Assembly: GCF_041346945.1 (NCBI RefSeq)
Contig: NZ_CP166850.1
Coordinates: 8,230,501 to 8,294,500 of the forward strand
From: Amycolatopsis sp. cg9
GTDB taxonomy: Bacteria > Actinomycetota > Actinomycetes > Mycobacteriales > Pseudonocardiaceae
Reading direction: 5' to 3'
DNA length: 64,000 nt
Shown here: positions 46,903 through 55,270 of the stretch, piece by piece
Layout: each line of letters starts with the position of its first letter
Position numbering within the stretch: the stretch's first letter is position 1
Notes under the pieces: model-generated
Seen by the model: only the letters and a program-made list of their open reading frames with translations
Told to the model about the DNA's origin: nothing
Databases searched by the model: none
Translations under genes and position numbers: made by a program

Positions 46903-47316
46903 GTGATCGAAGAGGTGAACCGGAAACCGCCGGCGGACCGCTCCGTCGGCGAACTGGTGACGGACTTGACCGGCGAAGTCAAACGACTGGTCCGGGACGA
47001 GATGCGGCTCGCGGTCTTCGAACTGCAGCGCAAGGGCAAGAAAATGGGCTTCGGCGCCGGGCTGTTCGGCGCGGCGGGGCTCTTCGCGCTGTTCGGCGCC
47101 GCCACGCTGGTCGCCGCCGCGGTGCTGGCGCTGGCGCTGGTCGTGCCCGGCTGGCTCGCGGCGGTGATCGTCGCGGTCGCGCTGTTCCTGGTCGCGGGCA
47201 TCGCGGCGCTGGCCGGCAAGAAGGAAGTGACCCAGGCGGTGCCGCCGGTGCCCGAAGAAGCGATCACCGGCGTCCGCGACGACGTCGACACCGTGAAGCA
47301 AGGGGTGCGGACATGA
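46903..47316 (+). CDS. Phage holin-like (superfamily III) membrane protein
   Basis: This 137-residue protein has an N-terminal amphipathic region (VGELVTDLTGEVKRLVRDEM) and two membrane helices (about 52-76 and 80-103). This is the actinobacterial holin-superfamily/DUF1469 layout. No phage genes are near, so lysis is unlikely; membrane stress adaptation is plausible. AAGGAGGTG precedes the GTG start. It is the first gene of a three-gene operon with DUF3618 and DUF4235 genes, all overlapping by 4 bp. Confidence 0.86.
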   Translation: MIEEVNRKPPADRSVGELVTDLTGEVKRLVRDEMRLAVFELQRKGKKMGFGAGLFGAAGLFALFGAATLVAAAVLALALVVPGWLAAVIVAVALFLVAGIAALAGKKEVTQAVPPVPEEAITGVRDDVDTVKQGVRT

Positions 47317-47618
47317 GCGGCGACTTCCCGAAGAACGCCGAGGAGGCGCGGCTCGACCGGGACACCACCCGGGAAGAGCTGACCGAGACCCTGGAAGCGC
47401 TCGGGCAGAAGCTCGACGTGAAGACCCGGGTCAAGGAGAACGTCGACGAGAAGCTCGACGTGGCGACCGCGAAGGTCGCCGACGTGACGAACGAGCCGAC
47501 CGCGGTGAAGTTCCGCCAAGGCGCCGACGCCGTCCGCGCCAACCCGGTGCCGGTCTTCGCCGGGGTGCTCGGCCTGCTGATCGTGATCCGCCTGATCGTG
47601 CGCCGGAGGAATTCGTGA
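47313..47618 (+). CDS. DUF3618 membrane-anchored protein
   Basis: This 101-residue protein has an N-terminal charged helix (ARLDRDTTREELTETLEALG, the DUF3618 signature), a coiled middle of repeated Asp/Lys-rich segments, and one C-terminal membrane helix (about 78-96) ending in basic residues. Function is unknown. It overlaps both neighbours by 4 bp (ATGA and GTGA), so it is made in step with them, and the three probably act together at the membrane. Confidence 0.87.
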   Translation: MSGDFPKNAEEARLDRDTTREELTETLEALGQKLDVKTRVKENVDEKLDVATAKVADVTNEPTAVKFRQGADAVRANPVPVFAGVLGLLIVIRLIVRRRNS

Positions 47619-47881
47619 ACAAGGTGCTGTACAAGCCGCTCAGCTGGGTGGTCGGCGCGCTGGGCGGCGTCCTCGCCGGCCAGGCGTTCAAGCAGGTCTG
47701 GAAGCGCGTGGCCGGGGAGGACGACGCCCCCGACGCCACCGACCGCGACTACACCTGGCAGCAGGTGGTCATCGCGGCGGCGGTGCAGGGGGCGATCTTC
47801 GGTGCCGTCAAGGCCGCCACCGAGCGGGCGGGTGCGGTGGGCTACCGCAAGGCCACCGGCGACTGGCCGGGCGACGACTGA
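47615..47881 (+). CDS. DUF4235 small membrane protein
   Basis: This 88-residue protein opens MNKVLYKPLSWVVGALGGVL with a membrane segment, and has a second near residues 50-68 (VIAAAVQGAIFGAVKAAT). It ends in an acidic tail. The pattern is DUF4235. Function is unknown. The GTG at 47615 shares GTGA with the stop of the DUF3618 gene. It converges on the STAS gene with about 40 bp between stops. Confidence 0.86.
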   Translation: MNKVLYKPLSWVVGALGGVLAGQAFKQVWKRVAGEDDAPDATDRDYTWQQVVIAAAVQGAIFGAVKAATERAGAVGYRKATGDWPGDD

Positions 47882-47920
47882 GCACAGTGGACGGACACGG
47901 GAGGGGTGGCCGCCGCGCGG

Positions 47921-48289
47921 TCACGCCTCCCGGCCGGGCTCGGTGGTGAGGCCGACGAGGGCGGACCCCACACGCGGGTGGGTCTTCAGCACCAGGTCCG
48001 CGCCGGTCGCCTCCAGCGAGCGCGTCACCGCGTGGCCGCCGACGACGACGGCGAGGTCGAGACGGTCGTTCGCCTGCAGCAGCGACCGGACGCCGGCGCA
48101 GCTGAGGAAGGCCACCCGGGTCAGGTCGGCGACGACCCGCTCACCCGTGGCCAGTGCTTCGTCGAGGGTGCCGACCGTGGCCGCGTCGATGTCGCCCACC
48201 AGGGTGACGACGCGGACCCCGCCCGGGCGCTCGGTGGTGGTGGCGGTCAGGCCGGCGGGTTCGTAAACGGTTCGGAAGATGTCGTGCAT
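47921..48289 (-). CDS. STAS-domain anti-anti-sigma factor-like protein
   Basis: This 122-residue protein has a STAS fold: LVGDIDAATVGTLDEAL, then VVADLTRVAFLSCAGVRSLL, where the Ser of FLSCAG sits in the usual phosphorylation region. Proteins of this type bind RsbW-like anti-sigma factors when unphosphorylated and so free SigB/SigF. An RsbW-like protein and a sigma factor are encoded 7 kb upstream, so a link is plausible but not proved. No GGGTA promoter is seen upstream of the ATG at 48289. Confidence 0.83.
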   Translation of the reverse strand: MHDIFRTVYEPAGLTATTTERPGGVRVVTLVGDIDAATVGTLDEALATGERVVADLTRVAFLSCAGVRSLLQANDRLDLAVVVGGHAVTRSLEATGADLVLKTHPRVGSALVGLTTEPGREA

Positions 48290-48393
48290 GGCGCTCCCTT
48301 TCGCAGCGTGCAGGGGCGCTGACCGGAGCACGTGTCTGAACAACAGCCAACACCCTGACCGTACGCCCCTGTGCCGAGAGGTCAACCCCGCGG

Positions 48394-48418
48394 GTTTCCC
48401 GGCCTCGACCTCGGGTAA
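48394..48418 (+). promoter_or_regulatory. SigB/SigF-type promoter of NDH-2-like gene
   Basis: GTTT (48394-48397), 15-nt spacer and GGGTAA (48413-48418) lie 49 nt before the ATG at 48468. Confidence 0.62.
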
Positions 48419-48467
48419 TCGACCGGCGACGAGATCAGGACGAGATCCGGTCGAGGAAAGGGGATCC

Positions 48468-49772
48468 ATGCGTGTCGTGATCGTCGGCGGCGGCTTCGCC
48501 GGGTACAACGCCGCGAAGAGCCTGCGCAAAGAGGCCGGCGAGGACGTCGAAGTCGTCGTGCTGAACCCGACGGACTACTTCCTGTACCTGCCGCTGCTGC
48601 CGGAGGTGGCCGCCGGGATCCTGGACCCGCGGCGGGTCGCGGTGTCGATCCCCGAAACCCTCTCCGGGGTGCGCCTGGTGCTGGGCACCGCGACCGGCGT
48701 CGACTTCGATGCCCGCACGGTCGCCTACACCGACCCGGAGGACGGCGAGCACGAGATCCGCTACGACCGGCTGGTGCTGGCCGCGGGCAGCGTGAACAAG
48801 CTCCTGCCGATCCCCGGCGTCCCCGAGTACGCGCACGGCTTCCGCGGCGTGCCGGAGGCGCTGTACCTGCGTGACCACATCACGCGCCAGATCGAGCTCG
48901 CCGCCGCGGCGGACGACCCGGCCGAACGCGACGCGCGCTGCACGTTCGTGGTGGTCGGCGCGGGGTACACCGGCACCGAAGTGGCCGCGCAGGGCCCCGC
49001 GTTCACCGCCGCGCTCGCCGCGCGCCACCCCGAGCTGGACGGGCAGCCGATCCGGTGGCTGCTGCTGGACGTCGCCGACCGGGTGCTGCCGGAGCTGGCC
49101 GAGCGGCTGGGGCGGACCGCCGACGAGGTGCTGCGCTCGCGCGGCGTCGAAGTGCTGATGAAGACGTCGGTGGACAACGCCGACGCCAAGGGCGTGACGC
49201 TGACGAACGGCGACTCGGTGCCGACCCGCACGCTGGTGTGGTGCGTCGGCGTGCGGCCGGACCCGCTGGTGGCCGGCCTCGGCGTCGAAACCGCCAAGGG
49301 CCGGCTGGTGGTCACCGAGCGGCTGACCGTGCCGGGCCGCGACGACGTGTTCGCCTGCGGCGACGCGGCCGCCGTCCCCGACCTCACCCGCCCCGGCCAG
49401 TACACCGCGATGACCGCGCAGCACGCCGAGCGGCAGGGCAAGCTCGCCGGGCGCAACGTCGCGGCGTCGCTCGGCTACGGCCGCCCGGGCACCTACCGGC
49501 ACCACGACCTCGGCTTCGTCGTCGACCTCGGTGCCGGCGCGGCCGCGGCGAACCCGTTGCACATCCCGCTGTCCGGGCTCCCGGCGAAGTTCGTGACGCG
49601 CGCCTACCACCTGATGGCGATGCCGGGGAACCGGGTGCGCACCGCCGCCGACTGGCTCCTGGAGCGGCTGACCGGCCGCCAGACCGTCCAATTGGGACTC
49701 GTCCGCTCGGGGTCCGTGCCGCTCGACACGGATTCGCCGGAACTCCCCCGCCGTGGAAAGGATTCCCGATGA
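48468..49772 (+). CDS. Type II NADH dehydrogenase-like FAD oxidoreductase
   Basis: This 434-residue flavoprotein has two Rossmann folds: FAD site VIVGGGFAGYNAAKSL at the N-terminus and NAD(P) site FVVVGAGYTGTEVAA near residue 162. The FAD-contact motif DVFACGDAAAVPD follows later. A C-terminal amphipathic region would hold it on the membrane. NDH-2 enzymes pass electrons from NADH to quinone without pumping protons. The quinone-side residues cannot be verified by eye, so another FAD/NAD disulfide-type role is possible. It overlaps the next gene by 4 bp. Confidence 0.87.
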   Translation: MRVVIVGGGFAGYNAAKSLRKEAGEDVEVVVLNPTDYFLYLPLLPEVAAGILDPRRVAVSIPETLSGVRLVLGTATGVDFDARTVAYTDPEDGEHEIRYDRLVLAAGSVNKLLPIPGVPEYAHGFRGVPEALYLRDHITRQIELAAAADDPAERDARCTFVVVGAGYTGTEVAAQGPAFTAALAARHPELDGQPIRWLLLDVADRVLPELAERLGRTADEVLRSRGVEVLMKTSVDNADAKGVTLTNGDSVPTRTLVWCVGVRPDPLVAGLGVETAKGRLVVTERLTVPGRDDVFACGDAAAVPDLTRPGQYTAMTAQHAERQGKLAGRNVAASLGYGRPGTYRHHDLGFVVDLGAGAAAANPLHIPLSGLPAKFVTRAYHLMAMPGNRVRTAADWLLERLTGRQTVQLGLVRSGSVPLDTDSPELPRRGKDSR

Positions 49773-50317
49773 CCGTCGACCCGCTGCGCTCCGCCGGCCC
49801 GCCCGTGGTGATCGCCGGTGATCCGGCGGGTGCCAAGGTGATCGTCCTCGACCCGTCGGGCGCGGGGAGCCACGACGAGCTGCCCGGCAGCTGGCGGCCG
49901 CTGGCGGAGGAGCGCGCGGTCTTCTGGTGCCGCCTCCCGGCGGGCGGCGCGCTCACCGAAGCCGACGACCTCCTCGGCGACGCGGGCCCCGCCGACCCGG
50001 AGATCACGGTGGTGGCCAGCGGCCCGTTCGCGGCGGGAGCCCTCCAGCTGGTCGAACGCCACCCGGGCGCGGCGGCCCAGCTCCTCCTGGTCGACCCGGC
50101 CGCGGACGCGTCCCTCCCGGCCGGCGACGCGAGGGCGGCGAACGAAGCCTGGCTGGCGGAGCACGACGAGGCCATCGCGAAGCTGCGGGAGGCCGGGACG
50201 GTGGTGCGGGTGGTGGCGTCGAGCAGCGACGGCCCGGAAGACCGGGTACCGCCGCCGTTGCCGCTGGGCCACCCGCAGGTGGTGGCGGCGGTCCGGATGG
50301 CTCTCGGCGACCGCTAG
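49769..50317 (+). CDS. Hypothetical protein, weak alpha/beta-hydrolase resemblance
   Basis: This 182-residue protein alternates strands and helices (VIVLDPSGAGSHDELPGSWR; EITVVASGPFAAGALQLVER; AQLLLVDPAAD), as in thioesterase-like alpha/beta hydrolases. The nucleophile elbow reads VASGPFA rather than GxSxG. The catalytic Asp and His are not clear, so it may be inactive or unrelated. ATG 49769 overlaps the NDH-2-like stop (ATGA), with GGAAAGG upstream, so the two are co-translated. Confidence 0.7.
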   Translation: MTVDPLRSAGPPVVIAGDPAGAKVIVLDPSGAGSHDELPGSWRPLAEERAVFWCRLPAGGALTEADDLLGDAGPADPEITVVASGPFAAGALQLVERHPGAAAQLLLVDPAADASLPAGDARAANEAWLAEHDEAIAKLREAGTVVRVVASSSDGPEDRVPPPLPLGHPQVVAAVRMALGDR

Positions 50318-50321
50318 GCCG

Positions 50322-50756
50322 TCAGTCGAGGCAGAACTCGTTGCCTTCGACGTCCTGCATCACGATGCACGACTCGTTGTACTCATCGGCGTACAAGGTC
50401 TGGAAGTGACTGGCGCCGAGCGCGATCAGCCGGTCGCGTTCGGCCTCCAGCGCGGCGAGCCGCTCGGCGCCCCGCAGCCCGGTGCCGACCCGCACGTCGA
50501 GGTGGACCCGGTTCTTGACGACCTTGCCTTCGGGAACGCGCTGGAAGAACAGCCGCGGACCTTCGCCCGTCGGATCGGCGCAGGCGAACGCCGCCCCCTG
50601 CCGCTCGGCCGGCAGCGACCGATCGAAGTCGGCCCACGTGGCGAAGCCGGACGGCGCCGGCGGGACGACGTACCCCAGCACCTCGCACCAGAACCGGGCG
50701 ACACGCTCGGGTTCCGCGCAGTCGAAAGTGATCTGTACCTGCCTGATCGTCCCCAT
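50322..50756 (-). CDS. VOC-family (glyoxalase-like) protein
   Basis: This 144-residue protein has paired beta-alpha-beta-beta-beta modules of the vicinal oxygen chelate fold. It opens QVQITFDCAEPERVARFWCE and has KNRVHLDVRVG and a final strand MQDVEGNEFCLD, whose Glu is a typical metal ligand. Members act as glyoxalases, dioxygenases or resistance proteins; nothing here decides which. It stands alone on the minus strand. Confidence 0.87.
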   Translation of the reverse strand: MGTIRQVQITFDCAEPERVARFWCEVLGYVVPPAPSGFATWADFDRSLPAERQGAAFACADPTGEGPRLFFQRVPEGKVVKNRVHLDVRVGTGLRGAERLAALEAERDRLIALGASHFQTLYADEYNESCIVMQDVEGNEFCLD

Positions 50757-50806
50757 CGGACCACCCTAACTTCGGCGTCCACGGGTTTTGCCGAAGGGGG
50801 TCCGGC

Positions 50807-51436
50807 TCAGTTCCGGCCGAACCAGGGGCGCAGGTCGTAACTCCGGTCGCAGTACCGGTCCGCCGCCCGCTCGCGCTCGGCGATGTTCGCCGGGACCCCA
50901 CCGCGGAACAGCGCGGACAGTTCGATCATCGTGAACGCGCCGCCGGCTCCGGCCGTGCCGTCGCGCGGCGGCACCGGCACGTCGATCCCGAGCACCACGC
51001 CTTCGCGGTGGTAGCGCAGGTAGAGGCGCAGCGCGGTGAGCTCGTGGCAGGAGAACCCGGCCAGGCCGAACACCTCGTTTTCCAGGTCCGCCGGGGTGCC
51101 CCCGACGAACCGCACGGGTGCTCCGTGGAACCGGTGGTCCGCGCGGTCGTCGGCGAGGTATTCGTCCCGGTGGCGGTGGACTTCCCGGATCGCGTCGATC
51201 GCCCGGTTCCAGGGGACCGCGGTGCCGTCGGTGCGGAACAGCGGCAGTTCGATGCCGTACCGGCGATCCGGGTCCTGGTCCGGCATGAGCCCGGCCAGCA
51301 GGCGCATCGGGGACTGGCGGACCACCGCGCACACCGCGGGCGCCGACCGGTCGCCGAGCGTCGAGGTGAATTCCAGCAGGCGAGCCAGGATCGTCCGGTA
51401 CGCCCAGTCGGCCCGCTCCGCGCCGACTTCGGTCAC
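50807..51436 (-). CDS. Hypothetical protein coupled to LysR gene
   Basis: This 209-residue soluble protein of no recognised family contains SCHELTALRLYLRYHREGVV and the acidic-aromatic end DRYCDRSYDLRPWFGRN. No signal or membrane segment is seen. Its GTG at 51436 shares GTGA with the LysR stop, so it is translated with the regulator and is probably controlled by the same promoter. Confidence 0.68.
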   Translation of the reverse strand: MTEVGAERADWAYRTILARLLEFTSTLGDRSAPAVCAVVRQSPMRLLAGLMPDQDPDRRYGIELPLFRTDGTAVPWNRAIDAIREVHRHRDEYLADDRADHRFHGAPVRFVGGTPADLENEVFGLAGFSCHELTALRLYLRYHREGVVLGIDVPVPPRDGTAGAGGAFTMIELSALFRGGVPANIAERERAADRYCDRSYDLRPWFGRN

Positions 51437-52323
51437 GGCTGCTCCGCCGCACCGCGGGCCAGCGCCACGAACCCCCGCACCACCGGGGAACCCGCGTCCG
51501 CCCGCCAGGCCAGTCCCAGGTCGATCCGCGGCACCGGATCCTCCAGCCGTCGCAGCGCCACCCCGCGGCGCCGCAACCCGCGTGCGCGGTGCTCCGGGAC
51601 CGCCGCGATGCCCGCGCCCTCCGCGACCGCGCGCATCAGCTGCTCGTCCTCCGGCTCCTCCCGGACGATCGGCGGCAGCCCGCCCGGCCAGACCTGGCCG
51701 CTGATCGCGTCGTACTGGCCCGGGCCGTTCCCGCGCGGCCAGAACACCACCGGCTCCGCCGCGATCCACGCCCGCCGCACGCGGCCCCGGCGGCGGGCCA
51801 GCGCGTGCCCGGACGGCAGCGCGATCAGCACCTCCTCCGAACCGACCACCGCGACCTCGAGGTCCGGCGCGTCCACCGGCGGCCGCACGAACCCGAGGTC
51901 GATCTCCCCCGCGCGGAGCCGGGCCACGTTGAAGCTCGTCCAGCCGGTCTCCAGCGCCAGGGAGACCGCCGGGTACCGCGCGCGGTAGGCCGCCACCAGG
52001 TCGCCGGCCAGGGGGCCCGGAGCCGAACGCGTGTAGGCGATCCGCAGCCGTCCGGTGTGGCCGCGGCCGGTCGCCGCGATGACGCCGCGGGCGCGGTCGA
52101 GGCGGTCGAGCAGGTCGCGGGCCTCCGCCGCCGCCACGCGGCCCGCCTCCGTGAGCGCGAACCGGGGACCCGAGCGGTCGAGCAGCGCGACGCCCAGCTC
52201 CGCTTCGAACGCGCGGATCTGCTGGCTCAGCGACGGCTGCGACACGAACAGGCGGGCCGCCGCGCGCGTGAAGTGCATCTCCTCGGCGAGCACGGCGAAG
52301 TAGTGCCATCGGCGCAGGTCCAC
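51433..52323 (-). CDS. LysR-family transcriptional regulator
   Basis: This 296-residue regulator has the LysR HTH (LRRWHYFAVLAEEMHFTRAA; LFVSQPSLSQQIRAFEAELG) and an inducer-binding domain (about 90-290; RLRIAYTRSAPG, EIDLGFVRPP, EGAGIAAVPE). The GTG at 52323 gives the usual short N-terminus. It is divergent from the PLP-dependent decarboxylase gene. A T-N11-A palindrome at 52333-52347 is its probable site, so it likely controls that gene and itself. Confidence 0.92.
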   Translation of the reverse strand: MDLRRWHYFAVLAEEMHFTRAAARLFVSQPSLSQQIRAFEAELGVALLDRSGPRFALTEAGRVAAAEARDLLDRLDRARGVIAATGRGHTGRLRIAYTRSAPGPLAGDLVAAYRARYPAVSLALETGWTSFNVARLRAGEIDLGFVRPPVDAPDLEVAVVGSEEVLIALPSGHALARRRGRVRRAWIAAEPVVFWPRGNGPGQYDAISGQVWPGGLPPIVREEPEDEQLMRAVAEGAGIAAVPEHRARGLRRRGVALRRLEDPVPRIDLGLAWRADAGSPVVRGFVALARGAAEQP

Positions 52324-52332
52324 CCAGCCACT

Positions 52333-52347
52333 ATAGGCCTGGCCTAT
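52333..52347. promoter_or_regulatory. T-N11-A palindrome, likely LysR operator
   Basis: ATAGGCCTGGCCTAT has 7-bp inverted arms and the T-N11-A pattern of LysR boxes. It lies 10 bp before the regulator start and between the divergent genes. Confidence 0.65.
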
Positions 52348-52404
52348 GACACCAGTGGGATGAAGTCTTGGACCGGCGCCACCCGGGCGCGCTGTCCTGG
52401 GAGC

Positions 52405-53697
52405 GTGAACCGCACCGAACGCAAGCTCCGCGCCCTCGCCGCCGGCCACGACCTCGTCGACCCGGTCGCCGGGTTCGTCGACCTCGCCGGGATCCGCGAA
52501 GCCGTCGAAGACCTTACGAAGGCCTTCGCGCCCCTCGGCCGCGTCCAGCACACGGTCGCCGTCAAGGCGTGCGGCCTCGCGCCGCTGCTGCACTACCTCG
52601 GCGACCTCGGGGTCGACGCCGAGGTCGCGAGCCCGGGCGAGACGGCCGTCGCCGAAGCCGCCGGGGTGCGCGGCCCGCGGCTGGTCCTCGACTCCCCCGC
52701 CAAGACCACCGCCGAGCTCGCGCACGCCCTCGCCGAGGGCACCGCGATCAACGCGGACAACTTCCAGGAGCTGGCCCGGCTCGACGACCTCGTCGGGACC
52801 GCCCCGCGCTCGGTGCTCGGCGTGCGGATCAACCCCCAGGTCGGAGCCGGGTCGATCGGCGACACCAGCACCGCGACCACGACGTCGAAGTTCGGCGTTC
52901 CCCTGCGGGACGACCGGGACCTCCTCAAGGCGGCGTTCGCGCGCCGCCCGTGGCTGACCCGGCTGCACGTCCACGTCGGCTCGCAGGGCTGCCCGCCGGA
53001 GCTGATGGCCGACGGCGTCGCCGCCGTCCACGGACTCGCCGAGGAGATCAACGCCGAAGCCGGGTACCGGCAGGTCACGAGCATCGACCTCGGCGGCGGG
53101 CTGCCGGTGAACTTCGAGTCCGACGAGCATGGGCCCACTTATTCCGATTACGTCGCGACGCTGCTGGCCAAGACCCCCGCCCTGGCCGGCGGGCGCTACG
53201 GCTTCGTGACCGAGTTCGGCCGGTCCCTGCTGGCCAAGAACGGGTTCCTCGCCACCACCGTCGAGTACACGAAGGTCGCCGGCGGGCGGCCCATCGCCGT
53301 GACGCACGCGGGCGCCCAGGTCGCCGCCCGCACCGTGCTCCAGCCGGAGCACTGGCCGCTGCGGCTGACCGCGCTCCACGCCGACGGCACGCCCAAGACC
53401 GGGCCCGGGGTGCCGCAGGACATCGCCGGTCCGCTGTGCTTCGCCGGCGACCTCCTCGCCCGCGAGCGGCCGCTGCCGCTCCTCGACCCCGGCGACCTCG
53501 TCGTCGCCCACGACACCGGCGCGTACTACTTCGGCGCGCACTACGCCTACAACACGCTCCCCCGCCCGGCCGTGCACGGCTTCACCGTGTCCGAGCGCGG
53601 CGAAGTCCGGTTCACGCCGATCCGCCGTGCGCAGACACTGGCCGAGCTGGTCGCGGACGCCGGCGGCGAATACGCCGGATCGCTCCCGGCGGCGTGA
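52405..53697 (+). CDS. PLP-dependent decarboxylase, DAP/ornithine decarboxylase-like
   Basis: This fold-III PLP enzyme is about 430 residues. [11 protein letters not shown] holds the cofactor Lys, HVHVGSQG and SIDLGGGLP the phosphate loops, and [14 protein letters not shown] replaces the usual [12 protein letters not shown] and [17 protein letters not shown] are the C-terminal Cys and Tyr motifs. It decarboxylates an amino acid, but whether diaminopimelate or another is unclear; no lysine genes are nearby. The start is uncertain: GTG 52405 is used, and ATG 52360 is in frame nearer the LysR palindrome. Divergent LysR control suggests a catabolic or accessory role rather than housekeeping lysA. 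Confidence 0.85.
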   Translation: MNRTERKLRALAAGHDLVDPVAGFVDLAGIREAVEDLTKAFAPLGRVQHTVAVKACGLAPLLHYLGDLGVDAEVASPGETAVAEAAGVRGPRLVLDSPAKTTAELAHALAEGTAINADNFQELARLDDLVGTAPRSVLGVRINPQVGAGSIGDTSTATTTSKFGVPLRDDRDLLKAAFARRPWLTRLHVHVGSQGCPPELMADGVAAVHGLAEEINAEAGYRQVTSIDLGGGLPVNFESDEHGPTYSDYVATLLAKTPALAGGRYGFVTEFGRSLLAKNGFLATTVEYTKVAGGRPIAVTHAGAQVAARTVLQPEHWPLRLTALHADGTPKTGPGVPQDIAGPLCFAGDLLARERPLPLLDPGDLVVAHDTGAYYFGAHYAYNTLPRPAVHGFTVSERGEVRFTPIRRAQTLAELVADAGGEYAGSLPAA

Positions 53698-53737
53698 TCA
53701 CCGGCGTACGATCCGGGCACGCCGAGGGGAGACTGCC

Positions 53738-55237
53738 ATGGGGGCCGGCCGGTCATCGGAGCTGCCGCGATTCGCCGCGCTGCCGGTCGGGCTCGTGGTC
53801 GCGGGTCAAGCCGCCGTGCTGACCGCGTTGTCCGGCCGCTACGGCTTCCACCGCGACGAACTGTACTTCGTCGCGTCGGGCCACCGCCCGGACTGGGGTT
53901 ACGTCGACAACCCGCCGCTCACGCCGTGGCTCGCCCGCGCGTCGACGGCGGTGTTCGGCGAAACCCCCACCGGTCTCCGGGTCGTCGCGACCTTGCTGGG
54001 CCTGGCGACGGTCGTGGTCGTCGCGCTGATCGCCCGCGAATTCGGCGGTGGCCGCGGGGTCCAGCTGTTCACCGCGGTCGCGACGGCGTTGTCGTCGTAC
54101 GTCCTGGTGGTGTCGCACATGCTGGCCACCAACTCCGCGGACCTGCTGCTCTGGTCGCTGATCGCGCTGTCCGGGCTGAAGCTGCTGCGCACCGGCGACG
54201 GCCGGTGGTGGCTCGCGGTCGGTGCCGCCGCCGGGCTCGGCCTGGCGAACAAGTGGCTGGTGCTGCTCCTGCTGTCCGGGCTCGGCGTCGGCGTGGCCGT
54301 CGCCGGGCCGCGCCGGGTGTTCCGGACCTGGTGGCTCGCCGCCGGGATCGGGCTCGCCGTCCTGCTCGCCGCGCCCGTCGTGGCCTGGCAGGCAGCGCAC
54401 GGCTGGCCGATGCTCACCGTCGCCGGCGGGATCAGCGAAGACGACGGCGCGGAGAACCGCGTGCTGTTCGTGCCGATGCAGCTGGTCCTGCTCTCGCCGG
54501 TGCTGGTGCCGGTCTGGCTCGCCGGGCTCGTGCGGCCGTGGCGCGAGCCGGGGCTGCGCTGGGCGCGTGCCCTCGCGATCGCCTACCCCGTGGTCTGCCT
54601 CGAACTGCTGGTGGTCGGCGGGAAGCCGTACTACTCGATCCCGGTGCTGCTGCCGCTGGTGGCGCTCGGCGCGGAGCCGGTGCTGCGGTGGCTGGGCCGG
54701 GGCCGGGCGATCCGGCGGGCGCTTTCCGGCGCGGCCGCCGCGGTCTGCGTCGCCGTGTCCGTCCTCATCGGGCTCCCCGTGGTGCCGCCCCCGGCGCTCG
54801 ACGGCGTCCTGCTGGCGCTGAACAAGGAACCCGGCGAGCAGGTCGGCTGGCCGGACTTCGCCGGCAGCGTGGCCGGCGCGTGGCAGCGGATCCCGGAGAC
54901 CGAGCGGGACACCGCGGTGATCCTCGCCGGCAACTACGGCGAAGCCGGGGCGATCGAGCACTACGGTCCCGAGCTCGGGCTGCCGCGGCCCTATTCGCCG
55001 CACATGTCCTACGCGGACTGGGGGCCGCCGCCGGACCGGCTCGTCGGCCCGGTCCTGCTGATCGGGCGGATCGACCGCGACGCGCCCGCGGCCAAGCTGA
55101 TCACCGGCTGCCGCGCGGTCGCCAAGCACCACAACGCCGACGGCGTCGACAACGACGAGGAAGGCGTCGTGCTCTCGCTGTGCACGCTGACCCGGCCGTG
55201 GTCCGTCGCGTGGCCCCAGCTGAGACTTTTCTACTGA
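53738..55237 (+). CDS. GT39-like membrane glycosyltransferase
   Basis: This 499-residue protein has about 10-12 membrane helices and resembles the dolichyl-phosphate-mannose/ArnT-type (GT39/GT83) transferases. The first periplasmic loop holds [12 protein letters not shown] and [13 protein letters not shown], with the acidic catalytic residue expected there. The C-terminal 130 residues form a soluble extracytoplasmic domain. It would transfer a sugar from a polyprenyl-phosphate donor to protein or envelope lipid; donor and acceptor are unknown. GAGGGGAG precedes the ATG at 53738. Confidence 0.83.
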   Translation: MGAGRSSELPRFAALPVGLVVAGQAAVLTALSGRYGFHRDELYFVASGHRPDWGYVDNPPLTPWLARASTAVFGETPTGLRVVATLLGLATVVVVALIAREFGGGRGVQLFTAVATALSSYVLVVSHMLATNSADLLLWSLIALSGLKLLRTGDGRWWLAVGAAAGLGLANKWLVLLLLSGLGVGVAVAGPRRVFRTWWLAAGIGLAVLLAAPVVAWQAAHGWPMLTVAGGISEDDGAENRVLFVPMQLVLLSPVLVPVWLAGLVRPWREPGLRWARALAIAYPVVCLELLVVGGKPYYSIPVLLPLVALGAEPVLRWLGRGRAIRRALSGAAAAVCVAVSVLIGLPVVPPPALDGVLLALNKEPGEQVGWPDFAGSVAGAWQRIPETERDTAVILAGNYGEAGAIEHYGPELGLPRPYSPHMSYADWGPPPDRLVGPVLLIGRIDRDAPAAKLITGCRAVAKHHNADGVDNDEEGVVLSLCTLTRPWSVAWPQLRLFY

Positions 55238-55270
55238 ACGGTTCGTCCGGTTCGCGCTACCCTCGGGCGC

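Noticed and set aside
47392..47405. TGGAAGCGCTCGGG inside the DUF3618 gene
   Set aside because: Only the left half matches, and it lies in coding sequence.
46903..47881. Holin-like gene as evidence of a prophage
   Set aside because: No integrase, terminase, capsid or lysin genes are nearby; this holin-superfamily trio is a common chromosomal actinobacterial cluster.
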